A DNA stretch of 64,000 bases from Ferruginibacter sp. GTDB taxonomy: Bacteria > Bacteroidota > Bacteroidia > Chitinophagales > Chitinophagaceae. The stretch lies in NCBI GenBank assembly GCA_028288705.1, contig JAQBNH010000005.1, positions 62,001 through 126,000 on the forward strand, in the 5' to 3' direction. Position 1 is the first letter of the stretch. Every line of letters starts with the position of its first letter. The position numbers were made by a program, and so were the translations under genes. Of the stretch, positions 26,501 to 35,002 are shown piece by piece. The notes beneath the pieces are model-generated. The model was given only the letters and a program-made list of their open reading frames with translations. It was not told where the DNA came from and made no database searches.

Positions 26501-26627
26501 AGGCATAAACTACAGACAAGTGACAGGCGAAACATTGAAGTATTGGGAGACTAATAAGCCTACTAAAACCTATCGCCTAGACCTGGAACAAGATAATGAG
26601 AACATCTTATATGACGATGGGCATTGA
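23583..26627 (+). CDS. res: type III restriction-modification Res (helicase-nuclease)
   Basis: A 1014-residue Res subunit. Superfamily 2 helicase motifs: METGTGKTYAYL (Walker A, about 102-113), IYILDESQNYLS (motif II, DESQ instead of DEAH), INYSATPKEKP (motif III), and the SRKRQEIGRGLRLC motif VI. Near the C-terminus, NPDWGIIRKTKDGKTSINLV then RETKGSL gives the D...ETK core of a PD-(D/E)XK nuclease (about 945-970). Cuts DNA 25-27 bases from Mod-recognised sites in characterised type III enzymes. It follows mod by 7 bases. Length and domain order are normal for the family; nothing suggests inactivation. Confidence 0.94.
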   Translation: MAKNIKLKFESNQEHQNIAVNSVVNLFDGFSQNLIVNEFSSDIAPNIEPYYNLEENWLLDNLHAVQETNSLQPTLALDVDDGPMLDIDGYNTHRFPCYTVEMETGTGKTYAYLKTVFELNKRYGFRKFIIVVPSIAIYEGVYKTIEITKEHFKTLYGNTTMNAIKYDGQQIGKVKDFAVNPYINIMIMTIDAFNGKTNNIYKPTEKLPGEKKPYQYIQETKPIYILDESQNYLSAKSREALRTLNPLFAINYSATPKEKPNLIYRLSPVDAFKFNLVKKIQVEGVTEQHNLNDTDLSLLIEEVTRNNNSIQASLKAHCYENGSKQLKSITVKKNDNLFDKTKNSAFEGFVVDDINLKTQQVFFTNGSSLGSNDAHSITLSKAEIFRVQIEQTIKYHFERQKALREKGIKILSLFFIDKVDNYVQDDGIIKKLFDDAFTKYKHLDKSFAQLEPHQVREGYFAKKKNQKKEEEFVDTAIIESDKSKDDKAAEKQAYELIMKKKEQLLNFSEPVSFIFAHSALREGWDNPNVFQICTLNTATSESRKRQEIGRGLRLCVNQEGERVQEEGVNVLTVIANEHYENYCNELQKEYRDSGDVAPSKPSDARKKPAKRNDNVFNSKEFKALWDLLAQKTDYEIKLDTEKLVTECMNKLNSPKTVFPESQIIITRGKFVITTFRFKLNKVSVGLAQIDISITDTDNVENIIKGQWYKEGFDFGKKVSKRLSGFKIVEIKEYKSDSVVHFGNGESLTMESEIFHTDNKGHQLEAITKQEAQTNYPVFNIIDRTCKETGITRPTVFRIFKGMEEERKKHIFKNPEGFASKFIEVIREQLADHVADTIEYKLTGELEAFDFDDLFPASKPFPQKELVDGSEHSLYDCVQVDSGVEERFVNNILVEDDKSGNVLGYFKFPPSFKVRIPKIIKNYNPDWGIIRKTKDGKTSINLVRETKGSLIPEQLQWPSEKRKIKCAIKHFERLGINYRQVTGETLKYWETNKPTKTYRLDLEQDNENILYDDGH

Positions 26628-26793
26628 AAGCGAGTGCGAATTTTCCTAATGCAATAGTCTTGCAAAACTTTAAGTCTGGCTTTCTTGAAACGGAGTCTAA
26701 TAATTTAAACTCGCTAAAAAAACATTTAATTCAATAACATTATTCCTCGAGATTAACATTTCGGAAAATCTTTTTCCTCAATATAATTAAAAC

Positions 26794-27462
26794 ATGATTA
26801 TGACTAGAAATCCGTTTATCATCGCGAATATGAACAATTGTGGTCTTGCGGATTTCCTAAAAAATGGAGTCGAAAATTATTTTAAGGAGTTAGAAAAATA
26901 TATCAACGACAATGAAGATGAAGATATATTAGCATATGCGAATGAAGCAACAATGGCTTCTTTATTTATGTGTGGTAATCTCAGAGTTAATCCACAGATG
27001 ACCGGAGTACAGGAATACGGCACAATTTGTACAAAGTACGGAAAGGAAGTGCGAGGAAGGCCCGATATTTTTATTAAAGACCAAAAGAGAGCGATTTGGA
27101 TAGAGTGCAAATACCAGAAATCAACTCATCATCTTGGCGATGAGCATTGGGATATTCCAGCCTGGTTAGCTTGGGATAAGGTTAACGTTTTCAACCAGGT
27201 GGAAACCTATTATAATTCCGAATCAGAAAAATTGAATAGCAGCTATGAAGAGCGATTCATAGTAACATTATGCTTTAAAAGAATTCATGTAAATGCTGAA
27301 AAACATAACAAAGAAGTTAAGCAAAAATTGGAAAGACACCAGTCGTCTACCTATGACAGAACTTGGTATTACCAAGTCGGTTTTCTTCCCGGAAAGGAAT
27401 CGATGTCTTATGGGTTAGAAGTTTATGGTACATGTTCTGGGGATTTAACCAGAAAAAAATAG
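26794..27462 (+). CDS. stand-alone PD-(D/E)XK restriction-endonuclease-like protein
   Basis: A 222-residue protein with a PD-(D/E)XK core: a helix Glu in YANEATMASLF, then GRPDIFIKD, then IWIECKYQK (Asp and Glu-x-Lys about 13 residues apart). It follows res by 166 bases, with AT-rich leader sequence that could carry its own promoter, so it may be a separately regulated addition to the island. The fold is common among restriction enzymes, Holliday-junction nucleases and Mrr-like proteins; which of these it is cannot be told from the sequence. A role as an extra DNA-cutting subunit of the system is inference from neighbourhood. Confidence 0.65.
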   Translation: MIMTRNPFIIANMNNCGLADFLKNGVENYFKELEKYINDNEDEDILAYANEATMASLFMCGNLRVNPQMTGVQEYGTICTKYGKEVRGRPDIFIKDQKRAIWIECKYQKSTHHLGDEHWDIPAWLAWDKVNVFNQVETYYNSESEKLNSSYEERFIVTLCFKRIHVNAEKHNKEVKQKLERHQSSTYDRTWYYQVGFLPGKESMSYGLEVYGTCSGDLTRKK

Positions 27463-27474
27463 CCTAAAAATATT

Positions 27475-27493
27475 CAGTTTTTTTAAAAAACTG
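27475..27493. other. near-perfect palindrome at the right edge of the island
   Basis: CAGTTTTTTTAAAAAACTG, a 9-bp self-complementary arm pair, 12 bases after the nuclease stop and 19 bases before the pseudogene. It may act as a terminator (T-rich on both strands) or mark the junction. Confidence 0.4.
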
Positions 27494-27512
27494 CTGGTAC
27501 TTAAGGTTATTG

Positions 27513-27776
27513 CTAATTTGCCGCCTTTTCCCACCAGCCATACACCGCCTCCAAAATCTCCTCCTGCGTTTTGTCCTGGGTGCTGGTGAGCGGAATTGTG
27601 GATTTATAAAAGCCTTCATAGCCGTCTTTGCGGTAGTGGACGATCAGTACGAAGTTATCTCGGAAGGTTATCGTTTGGTCTTCTTCGGTGACATGCGCGT
27701 TCGCGAAATGCTGCCAGTGGGTGATGAGTTTGCCCGAGACGTAGAGCCCACACGGTTGATGAGAATGACGGGTTTA
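27513..27776 (-). pseudogene. decayed 3' fragment duplicating the neighbouring membrane-protein gene
   Basis: The minus strand here matches the last ~90 codons of the intact gene at 27801-28277, about nine bases in ten by eye (for example VHYRKDGYEGFYKSTIPL and QDKTQEEILEAVYGW versus QDKTQEQILEAVYGW). The beginning is missing: homology stops near 27776 at the codons for KPVI. One base is deleted in the codons for RVG-YVSG, so the frame is broken. The end differs (WEKAAN then stop). It is a truncated, frameshifted tandem copy right beside the island. Confidence 0.85.
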
Positions 27777-27800
27777 GGGAGCAGCAATTAGTTAACGAAG

Positions 27801-28277
27801 CTATACGGTATTTTGCGCCCTGACGTACCACCCATACACCGCTTCCAAAATCTGCTCCTGCGTTTTGTCCTGGGTGCTGGTGAGCGGGATCGTGGATTTG
27901 TAAAAACCTTCGTAGCCGTCTTTGCGGTAGTGGACGATCAGCACGAAGTTATCGCGGAAGGTCATCGTGCGGTCTTCTTCGCTCACATGTGCATTGGCGA
28001 AATGCTGCCAGTCTGTGATGAGTTTGCCCGAGACGTAAATGCCGACCCTGTTGATGATGATGACGGGTTTACGGAACATGATCTTTAAGGTGACAAGGAT
28101 CGCGGGGATGAGGCCGCAAAGGGTAGCGCGGAGATAGTTTTTCTCACCGGCGTCTGTGTACAGCGCGGCGAAAAAGACCATCGCGGTAAAGGCGAGACCG
28201 ATGAAAAGCAGCATCAGGATGGAATCGTTTACGACGAACTCGTCTGCTGTTTTGCGATATGCTTTGTTGTTGATCAT
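27801..28277 (-). CDS. small two-helix membrane protein of unknown function
   Basis: A 158-residue protein. Two hydrophobic segments, SILMLLFIGLAFTAMVFFA (about 19-37) and YLRATLCGLIPAILVTLKIM (about 48-67), are followed by a soluble domain of about 90 residues with KPVIIINRVGIYVSGKLITD and FRDNFVLIVHYRKDGYEGFY. The soluble part is strand-rich, like PH-like or YcxB-like membrane-anchored domains, but I do not recognise a named family. A broken partial copy lies directly downstream. Confidence 0.6.
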   Translation of the reverse strand: MINNKAYRKTADEFVVNDSILMLLFIGLAFTAMVFFAALYTDAGEKNYLRATLCGLIPAILVTLKIMFRKPVIIINRVGIYVSGKLITDWQHFANAHVSEEDRTMTFRDNFVLIVHYRKDGYEGFYKSTIPLTSTQDKTQEQILEAVYGWYVRAQNTV

Positions 28278-28328
28278 CCGGCTATTTTATTCTATTCTTC
28301 AGAACTGTTTTATTGTTATTTCCATTTG

Positions 28329-28436
28329 AACCCGTTGGGCGGGGACCCAACGGTCGGGGAGGCGGCGGTTCATTTTTGTCATGCTTCAGGAACCCGTTGG
28401 TCAGACTACCCGAACTCCCGAAGCATCGGGTCGCGG
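28329..28436. repeat. GGTC-hairpin dispersed repeats (family B), two variant copies
   Basis: The first (28329-28353) is CCGTTGGG/CCCAACGG, a perfect 8-bp stem around CGGGGA. This is a variant stem compared with GTTGGTC/GACCAAC elsewhere. The second begins AACCCGTTGGTC at 28390 and continues with CCCGAACTCCCGAAGCATCGGG. The spacer 28278-28498 carries nothing else obvious. Confidence 0.65.
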
Positions 28437-28498
28437 GGCAGCGAACTGTAACACCCAATTACCAAATCCCAATTCCACGTTCTAACCCAACCAATCAA

Positions 28499-31400
28499 CT
28501 ACTCAACCGCCTTCACCTGCGTCTGCGCATCCCGTTCCTGTAACGTCTTCTTCGTTCTAAAAATATCCGACAACCGATTAAAATCCTTCCGGTAAGATAA
28601 CTGCAGCCCCGAGCGGTTACGCTGTCCCGTGGTAACATCGGTGAAACTGGTACGTGTAAAGCCGACTACGCGAAGGGAGCCGTCTTTATTTAAGAGCCAC
28701 TCGATCGTGATATCCGGCGTGATAAGGCCCTTGCGGTCGAGCTGCGTATAGGGGTTGTTGTAATCCAGGTTGCCGCCGATCAATATGTTGAGGCGGTTAC
28801 TCAATAAGATCTTCAATCCCGCCCGCACATTGGCCTGCAGCTGGTTAGCTTTATTTTGCAGATCCAGTGATGGGTTGATATCAATATAGGTCGAGATGAC
28901 GCCCTTCGTTGCTTTGTCCAGTTCGCGGTTAAAGATATTCGTCAGCCAGCCGCTGATCACGCCGCCGATCGTACTGGTCGCGAGGGAGATCGTATTTTCC
29001 TGCGACAGAAAATTCTGGTTGTCTGTCACGAAGGAATTAAACAGCAATAAACTCGCGACCTGCTTGTTCATGACGTTATCATCATTGCGGTAATCGGCCA
29101 GTCTTTTCACAACGATATAATCGCGGTTCAGTTCTGATTTCTCCGGTAACTGTAATTCGAAACTGATCTTCGGGCTCTTCAGCCTGTCCGTCAGGTGCGC
29201 CGTAATCGTGATGTCTTCTTTCTGCCGGAAACTGTTGCTGGACGTGAGGCTGCTGATATCCACGTTCTTCGCTAAATACTCGGCATCAATATCAATGATG
29301 GCTTCATAAGGATCGCCGTTCCAGGTGATCGATCCCTGGCTGAGCGTAAATGGTTTCTTTAAAAAAGTCTGGAAATTAAACGTGTACTCACCCTTCGTTA
29401 AATTGTATTTGCCGCGCATGGTGAGCGGTTCTTTATTCCCGACACGGATATTTAAATTCCCGACGCCCTGGCCTTTTAAAATATCCCCGGTCTCTTCATC
29501 GAGGATCACATCGATCTTACAGGCTGGGTTAACATTCAAATTCATATTCACGACGATATTGGCAGCGGTGTTGCGGCTTTCGCGCGCATCCATCTCGCTA
29601 CCAAACTGGATGAACTCTATATAATCGATCGCGTTGTTTTCTTTGCTGTTGCCGGTGGGCAAATAAATATGACTGCTGTCTGTCGCACTGGGCTGACCGT
29701 CAATATTCATTTTTAAATTCGTCACAGGGCCCGCCATCGTCATCACCGCAGAACCGATCACGGTTCCGTAAAACTGGCTGTTGTCTTTTTTCGTCGTGTT
29801 CAGTACAAGCATTTTGCTGGTCTCGAAGCGCATGCCTTCAAATGAAAACTCTTTAAAGAAATGATGGTACATTTTTCCGCTCACGGACCCTTCATTACCC
29901 AGCGTATCTTTCAATTTCAGCAGGCCGAGATCGATCACATCTTTACCAAATTTGAGCGTATGGTTGCTGAACAGATATTTACATTGCGTATATGCGACTT
30001 TCACAGAACCGTCCAAAAGCGTGGCTTCGCCGGTGAGGTACTGGTGTCCTTTTCCGCCCGAGACTTTCAGATTCGTTCTCGCAATGCCGTTCATTTTTGA
30101 AAAGATCGTGCCCAGGTATGGCTCCAGGATATTGATGTTAAACCGCTCCGAAAGGAAATTAATATCCATCTGGTTGCCGGTGGAATCTTTGTAATTATAA
30201 TTGCCGTCTACATTAAATACATAGTCCTGATCATCAGCGCTGGTCTTGAATTGCACAATGCCTGTCCCGAGATTCGCATTCGCACTCAGGTTCACTTTTC
30301 CGATATACTTATCGTCCAAAGAAAAACTATCCGCTACGCCTAAAAATTCAATCGTGGTTTTCCCGAAGGGATCACGCACCGTCGCTGTTCCGCTCAACAA
30401 ACCTTTCAAGCCGGGCTTGCTGATGATGAAGGGTGCAAAGTCGCCGATGTTCACATTTTGCATCCGCGCCACCAGGTGCGTATTATCATTCACGTCATCC
30501 AGTTCCGTGGAGAAAACGATCTGCTGGTTCTCATGCACGAACTTCACTTCGTTGGCATCAATGAATTTCTTGCGTAGGGTGATCTCCCCATCTTTCTCCA
30601 GCTGCCAGCGCTTGTCGTTGATCACGAAAGAGGAGGGAAAGAAATGCACGCGGAAGCCATCGCTTAATGTCTGGATGCTGGCATTGAGTTCTGCATCGCT
30701 CAGCGTTTTGCTCGCGCTTGTATTGAGTTTGATCAGGGAGACGTCGTTGCTGGCGGCAAGCTTTAAGCGTGTGCCGGGCAGGTGCAGACTATCGCTCATC
30801 ATGATATCTTCCACGGAGATATCGGCCAACAGCGTGTCCCGGTTACCGTTACCTATTAAGAGCGTATTCGTAAATAATTTATTATCGTAACTGAACTCGG
30901 GCACTTTGGCTTCGAGACTGAGTTCATAGCTGTCCAGTTTCAGCCGACCGTTGATCGTGGAATTATTAAACCCACGCAGCTTTTGATTAAAGAGACGGAT
31001 ATACTCATCTACCTGGTTGGTGCGGATCGCGAAGCTGAAATCCTGTTTACTGTTCACCCAATATTTCGGCACTTTGAAATAAGTGGGGTAGTAGCGCGCG
31101 AGTAACACTTCAAACGCCGCAGGCAATTCTTTGATGCTAAACACGCCATTGATCTCCGCATCGATCTCGTTTGATTGCAGGGACAAACGTTTTTTATTGT
31201 CGACGATCTGCGAACGCAGCGTGAGTGAATCAAATGACAATCGCGTGCTGTCATGTTGCAGCGTCGCGCTGTACACACGTGCCGTACCCAGGAAATTATC
31301 AATATTGTTCCCGGTGAAATTCAGGCTGAACACCCCGTTCAATGTCAGGTTATCATTCGTTAAATGCAATTGCTTCAGGTTTGCGTGTTGCAGGTTCGCA

Positions 31401-33166
31401 TCGAGGTTAAAGGCGATCTCTTTGGTTGATAAATTCAGCTCCCCATCCAGGTCGCGGATCTGCAGGTTGGGATCGTTGATCGATAAATGTCCTTTGAATA
31501 ATTTCTTTTCAAAGTCGCCATTGATCGTAATATTTTTATAGGAATATTTTGCAAAGTCGAGGCGGGAAACCGTTCCATCCACATTCGCATTCAGTTCATC
31601 TAACGTAAAGCCATGGCCGCTGATCTTACTGTTCAGGGCAACGATGCCTAATTCCGGACTATTAATAAAAGAACCCACGTTAAAACCCGGCGTAGAGATG
31701 CGTCCCGAGTAAGCCGCAGGCCTGCCCGTTGGCAACTTCATATTCAGATCAGCCGTTAAAGATCCCAGGCTGGTATTGAAGGTCCCGTAGGTCACGAAGT
31801 CGTTTAGAAAGCCCGTAAAATTCCCGGCGTAACGGATCGTCCCCAGCTTCGCGATCGCCGGTTTCGTTACCTTCCTTAAAGCCGGCATGATCGTTACCAG
31901 GTCGTTATAATTCGTTACCAGATTTTTTGCATGCAGGTCGATGAAGGTCGATTTGATATCGGGCAGTCCGCGCATCGCGAGATCACCACTGATCAGCGAA
32001 TTACCGCTGCGGATCGTCATGGTACGCGTGGAGAAATTATCCACGGTTCCTTTCGCCGTTCCATCGAGAAAGAAAGTGCGCTTCCAGGATTTTAATGCCG
32101 GGGCAAAGATCGCCAGGTCATCAGAACTCAAATAACTATCCTTGAAATTTGCATCCAGGGTAACGGCATGAATAAAACTACTCATGTCCTGGTTAAAGGC
32201 ATTGTAGCGCATCGCGAAATAATTGCCCAGGCTGCTTTTGTTGCTCACCAGTTCCAGTGCTTTGAATTCCATCAGCTCCGGTGTGAAGCGCAGGTTCGTT
32301 TTAAACTTTTTTAAATTCAGGCCGCTGCGTTCCCGCGCAGATAAGGAGAGATCTGCAGCCAATGTATCATTTAAAAAATACACATTGTTCATGCTGCCGG
32401 TGATGGAAGAGAACAGTAAATGCTGCCCGTCGAACTTATCGGTAAAGGGTGCACGCTCTGTATATTTATCGTTGCGGAAACTGCCGTTAAAGACCTGGAA
32501 TTTTTTTAGCTGCAACACCCAGCCGGAGTTGTTCCATTTAAACGCGGAGATCACGGGAACTTTTTCCAACACGCTGGCCAGCGTCGGTTGCGGGGGCTTA
32601 TTGCCTTTATAATCATGCTGCGCGAAATAAGGCTCTTCCATGTAGAGCTCGCGGATAAGGATGCGTTTCTTCCCGATATCCAGGCTGTCCATCACCAGGT
32701 CGAGTTTCTTCAACGCCGCCGTCATATCCTGCCCAACCCACTGATCGATTTTATTGAAACGAATATTTTTAAAATGCACTTCGCCCAGATCGATGTTGAG
32801 GCTTTTCTTCGCCTTCGTGCTTTTGCTCGTATCCACGAAATAGTCCACGAGGAACTGGTAGTTCCAGACCGAATCACGACGGTTCATATTTACGATCGCA
32901 TTTTCCAGTTCCACATTTTTTAATGCAACGCGGTCTTTGAAAATAAACCAGTCTGTCACATCCGCTTTCGCGATGCCGGCATACAACAGCGTATCCTTGC
33001 GATGGTCTTCCACCATCAGCCCTTCGAGCAATAATTTATTAAAGAAATGAAATTCGACCTTCTTGACCGTCACTCTCGTCTGCAGTTTTACCGACAGGTC
33101 GCGGGCAACTTTATTCACGACCCAGGTCTGCACCGGCGACAATTGCAGGAGTCCGTATGCCAGCAC
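28499..33166 (-). CDS. TamB-like (DUF490) envelope assembly protein
   Basis: A very long protein (1555 residues from the first canonical start) with an N-terminal membrane-proximal part (SPVQTWVVNKVARDLSVKL), a long beta-rich middle typical of bridge-like AsmA/TamB proteins, and a C-terminal DUF490 region ending ITIEWLLNKDGSLRVVGF and RSGLQLSYRKDFNRLSDIF. TamB-type proteins span the periplasm and help lipid or protein movement to the outer membrane. The GTG at 33166 gives a truncated membrane anchor; the frame stays open for 21 more codons (to a TAA at 33233-33235), encoding Lys-Arg then a Leu-rich helix, with ATT at 33229 or CTG at 33223 as possible starts. A BamA/TamA-type porin gene lies at 61721, not adjacent. 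Confidence 0.85.
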   Translation of the reverse strand: MLAYGLLQLSPVQTWVVNKVARDLSVKLQTRVTVKKVEFHFFNKLLLEGLMVEDHRKDTLLYAGIAKADVTDWFIFKDRVALKNVELENAIVNMNRRDSVWNYQFLVDYFVDTSKSTKAKKSLNIDLGEVHFKNIRFNKIDQWVGQDMTAALKKLDLVMDSLDIGKKRILIRELYMEEPYFAQHDYKGNKPPQPTLASVLEKVPVISAFKWNNSGWVLQLKKFQVFNGSFRNDKYTERAPFTDKFDGQHLLFSSITGSMNNVYFLNDTLAADLSLSARERSGLNLKKFKTNLRFTPELMEFKALELVSNKSSLGNYFAMRYNAFNQDMSSFIHAVTLDANFKDSYLSSDDLAIFAPALKSWKRTFFLDGTAKGTVDNFSTRTMTIRSGNSLISGDLAMRGLPDIKSTFIDLHAKNLVTNYNDLVTIMPALRKVTKPAIAKLGTIRYAGNFTGFLNDFVTYGTFNTSLGSLTADLNMKLPTGRPAAYSGRISTPGFNVGSFINSPELGIVALNSKISGHGFTLDELNANVDGTVSRLDFAKYSYKNITINGDFEKKLFKGHLSINDPNLQIRDLDGELNLSTKEIAFNLDANLQHANLKQLHLTNDNLTLNGVFSLNFTGNNIDNFLGTARVYSATLQHDSTRLSFDSLTLRSQIVDNKKRLSLQSNEIDAEINGVFSIKELPAAFEVLLARYYPTYFKVPKYWVNSKQDFSFAIRTNQVDEYIRLFNQKLRGFNNSTINGRLKLDSYELSLEAKVPEFSYDNKLFTNTLLIGNGNRDTLLADISVEDIMMSDSLHLPGTRLKLAASNDVSLIKLNTSASKTLSDAELNASIQTLSDGFRVHFFPSSFVINDKRWQLEKDGEITLRKKFIDANEVKFVHENQQIVFSTELDDVNDNTHLVARMQNVNIGDFAPFIISKPGLKGLLSGTATVRDPFGKTTIEFLGVADSFSLDDKYIGKVNLSANANLGTGIVQFKTSADDQDYVFNVDGNYNYKDSTGNQMDINFLSERFNINILEPYLGTIFSKMNGIARTNLKVSGGKGHQYLTGEATLLDGSVKVAYTQCKYLFSNHTLKFGKDVIDLGLLKLKDTLGNEGSVSGKMYHHFFKEFSFEGMRFETSKMLVLNTTKKDNSQFYGTVIGSAVMTMAGPVTNLKMNIDGQPSATDSSHIYLPTGNSKENNAIDYIEFIQFGSEMDARESRNTAANIVVNMNLNVNPACKIDVILDEETGDILKGQGVGNLNIRVGNKEPLTMRGKYNLTKGEYTFNFQTFLKKPFTLSQGSITWNGDPYEAIIDIDAEYLAKNVDISSLTSSNSFRQKEDITITAHLTDRLKSPKISFELQLPEKSELNRDYIVVKRLADYRNDDNVMNKQVASLLLFNSFVTDNQNFLSQENTISLATSTIGGVISGWLTNIFNRELDKATKGVISTYIDINPSLDLQNKANQLQANVRAGLKILLSNRLNILIGGNLDYNNPYTQLDRKGLITPDITIEWLLNKDGSLRVVGFTRTSFTDVTTGQRNRSGLQLSYRKDFNRLSDIFRTKKTLQERDAQTQVKAVE

Positions 33167-33304
33167 GAGCAGGAGCAGGAGGGAGCAGACGAACCGGGCT
33201 AATATTTGCAGAAAACGTTTCAGGTGAATGAATTAGCTGTAAAAATAGCCAATCAACCCCGTTGGGCTGCGCATTAACGAATAATTATTACTTAATAATT
33301 TGCC

Positions 33305-35002
33305 TCACCAGCCACGCACGGCATCATCACCCCGTTTATCGCCGATCGCGTTGAGCTTTTTCTCTGCCGGGAGGATGCGGATCAGTTCCACGCGGCCAAT
33401 ATCGCCGCGGGTTTTCACGGTATACCCCATGCTTTTCAATGCTTCGGTAACAGCTGCCGGGAAATCTTTTTCCACTTCAATAATATCGGGTAGCCATTGG
33501 TGATGGAACTTTGGTCTGTTCACCGCCTCTTCTTCAGAGAGGCCGAACTCGAGGATATTGACCAAAGACTGGAAGACGGAAGTAGGGATCGTGGTGCCGC
33601 CCGGCGTCCCGACAACAATATAGGGCAGGTTATTTTTTAGGACGATCACAGGCGTCATGCTGCTTAGCATCCGCTTGTTGGGCGCGATCGCGTTGGCGGC
33701 ATTTCCAACCGCACCATACATATTCGGCACGCCTTCTTTGATGCTGAAATCATCCATTTCGTTGTTGAGTAAAAAGCCCGCACCGCGCACCATTGTCTTG
33801 TTGCCATAGCCGTCATTGAGGGTCGTGGTTACCGAGACCGCATTGCCTTTTTCATCCATCACGCTGAGGTGGGTTGTCTCTTCCGATTCTTTAACCACGC
33901 CTGCTTTGGTGATGCTGCTGCTGCCCGCTTTGCCGGGGATAAAATCCGCCATGCGTTTTTCCAGGTAGCTGTCGCTCACCATGGCGGCCACCGGTACTTT
34001 TACAAAATCCGGATCGCCCATAAAATTCGCGCGATCGGCATAGGCGCGGCGTTCGGCTTCCACCATCAGTTGCACGCTGGCAGGCGTTTGAAATTGCAGG
34101 GATTTGATATCGCGTTTCTCGATCATTTTCATCAGCTGCTGGATGATGAGTCCGCCACTGCTCGGTAAAGGCATCGTGAGCACCTGGTATTCTTTGTAAG
34201 GGAACTGCATAATTTCGCGTTCGCGTGCCCGGTAGTTCTTTAAATCTTGCAGGCTGATGATGCCCTGACCGCGTTTCATTTCTGCTTCGATGAGTTTAGC
34301 CGTAACGCCTTCATAAAATCCTTTAGCGCCGAGGTCGCGCATTCTTTTTAACGTAATGGCCAGGTCCTTTTGAATCAGTGTGTCGCCGGCCTTCCACTTT
34401 TCTGTTTTAACGAAAGGCATATTACCCACGTTGGCTTTGATAAATGCATCACGGTTGCCGTTAAAACTATTCGCTTGTCCGGCTGTGATGGCAAAGCCTT
34501 TATCCGCCAAAACGATCGCGCGGGCGATGAGTAACCGAAAGGGAAGTTTCGCATATTTCAGGCTGGCGAAGATGCCGGCGACTGTCCCCGGCACGCCACT
34601 CGCCAACCGGCTTTTTTGGGAGAGGGTTGTATTGGCATTACCCGCACTGTCGAGGTACATATCCCTAAAAGCCTTGCCCGGGGCGGTCTCGCGGTAGTCG
34701 AGTGCATAATTCTTACCGTTTGCAAAATGCGCGACCATGAAACCACCGCCACCGAGATTTCCGGCGCCGGGATAAACAACGGCCAAAGCCAGTTGCGTCG
34801 CGATCGCCGCATCTACGGCATTACCGCCCATCTTCATCACTTCGAGCCCGGCATCACTCGCCAACGGATGTGCGGAGACCACCGCAGCCCGCGAGACCGT
34901 CATTTTTTTAATGGACGTATAATGATATGGGTCCAGTTGCGCGAAGCTGACTACTGTTAGTAATAAACATATACCCAGGGATGAGATGGTTTTTGCGATC
35001 AT
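33305..35002 (-). CDS. ggt: gamma-glutamyltransferase
   Basis: A 565-residue protein from the ATG at 35002, chosen over an upstream start because it begins a clean signal peptide (MIAKTISSLGICLLLTVVSFA). It shows the family core: ATQLALAVVYPGAGNLGGGG, the autocleavage site and catalytic Thr376 in EETTHLSVMD, and downstream SVTTTLNDGYG, FLLNNEMDDFS and the GTPGG oxyanion region (VVGTPGGTTIPTS). Periplasmic glutathione and gamma-glutamyl compound hydrolysis is expected, with maturation into two subunits at Thr376. It is the gene next to the TamB-like gene on the same strand; co-transcription is possible but the gap is about 75-140 bases. Confidence 0.94.
   Translation of the reverse strand: MIAKTISSLGICLLLTVVSFAQLDPYHYTSIKKMTVSRAAVVSAHPLASDAGLEVMKMGGNAVDAAIATQLALAVVYPGAGNLGGGGFMVAHFANGKNYALDYRETAPGKAFRDMYLDSAGNANTTLSQKSRLASGVPGTVAGIFASLKYAKLPFRLLIARAIVLADKGFAITAGQANSFNGNRDAFIKANVGNMPFVKTEKWKAGDTLIQKDLAITLKRMRDLGAKGFYEGVTAKLIEAEMKRGQGIISLQDLKNYRAREREIMQFPYKEYQVLTMPLPSSGGLIIQQLMKMIEKRDIKSLQFQTPASVQLMVEAERRAYADRANFMGDPDFVKVPVAAMVSDSYLEKRMADFIPGKAGSSSITKAGVVKESEETTHLSVMDEKGNAVSVTTTLNDGYGNKTMVRGAGFLLNNEMDDFSIKEGVPNMYGAVGNAANAIAPNKRMLSSMTPVIVLKNNLPYIVVGTPGGTTIPTSVFQSLVNILEFGLSEEEAVNRPKFHHQWLPDIIEVEKDFPAAVTEALKSMGYTVKTRGDIGRVELIRILPAEKKLNAIGDKRGDDAVRGW

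Noticed and set aside
14030-26627. BREX, DISARM or another named multi-gene system
   Set aside because: The hallmark genes are missing: no PglZ-type phosphatase, BrxC or BrxL and no DrmA/B/C-type set. Only the type III R-M part is a clear known system.
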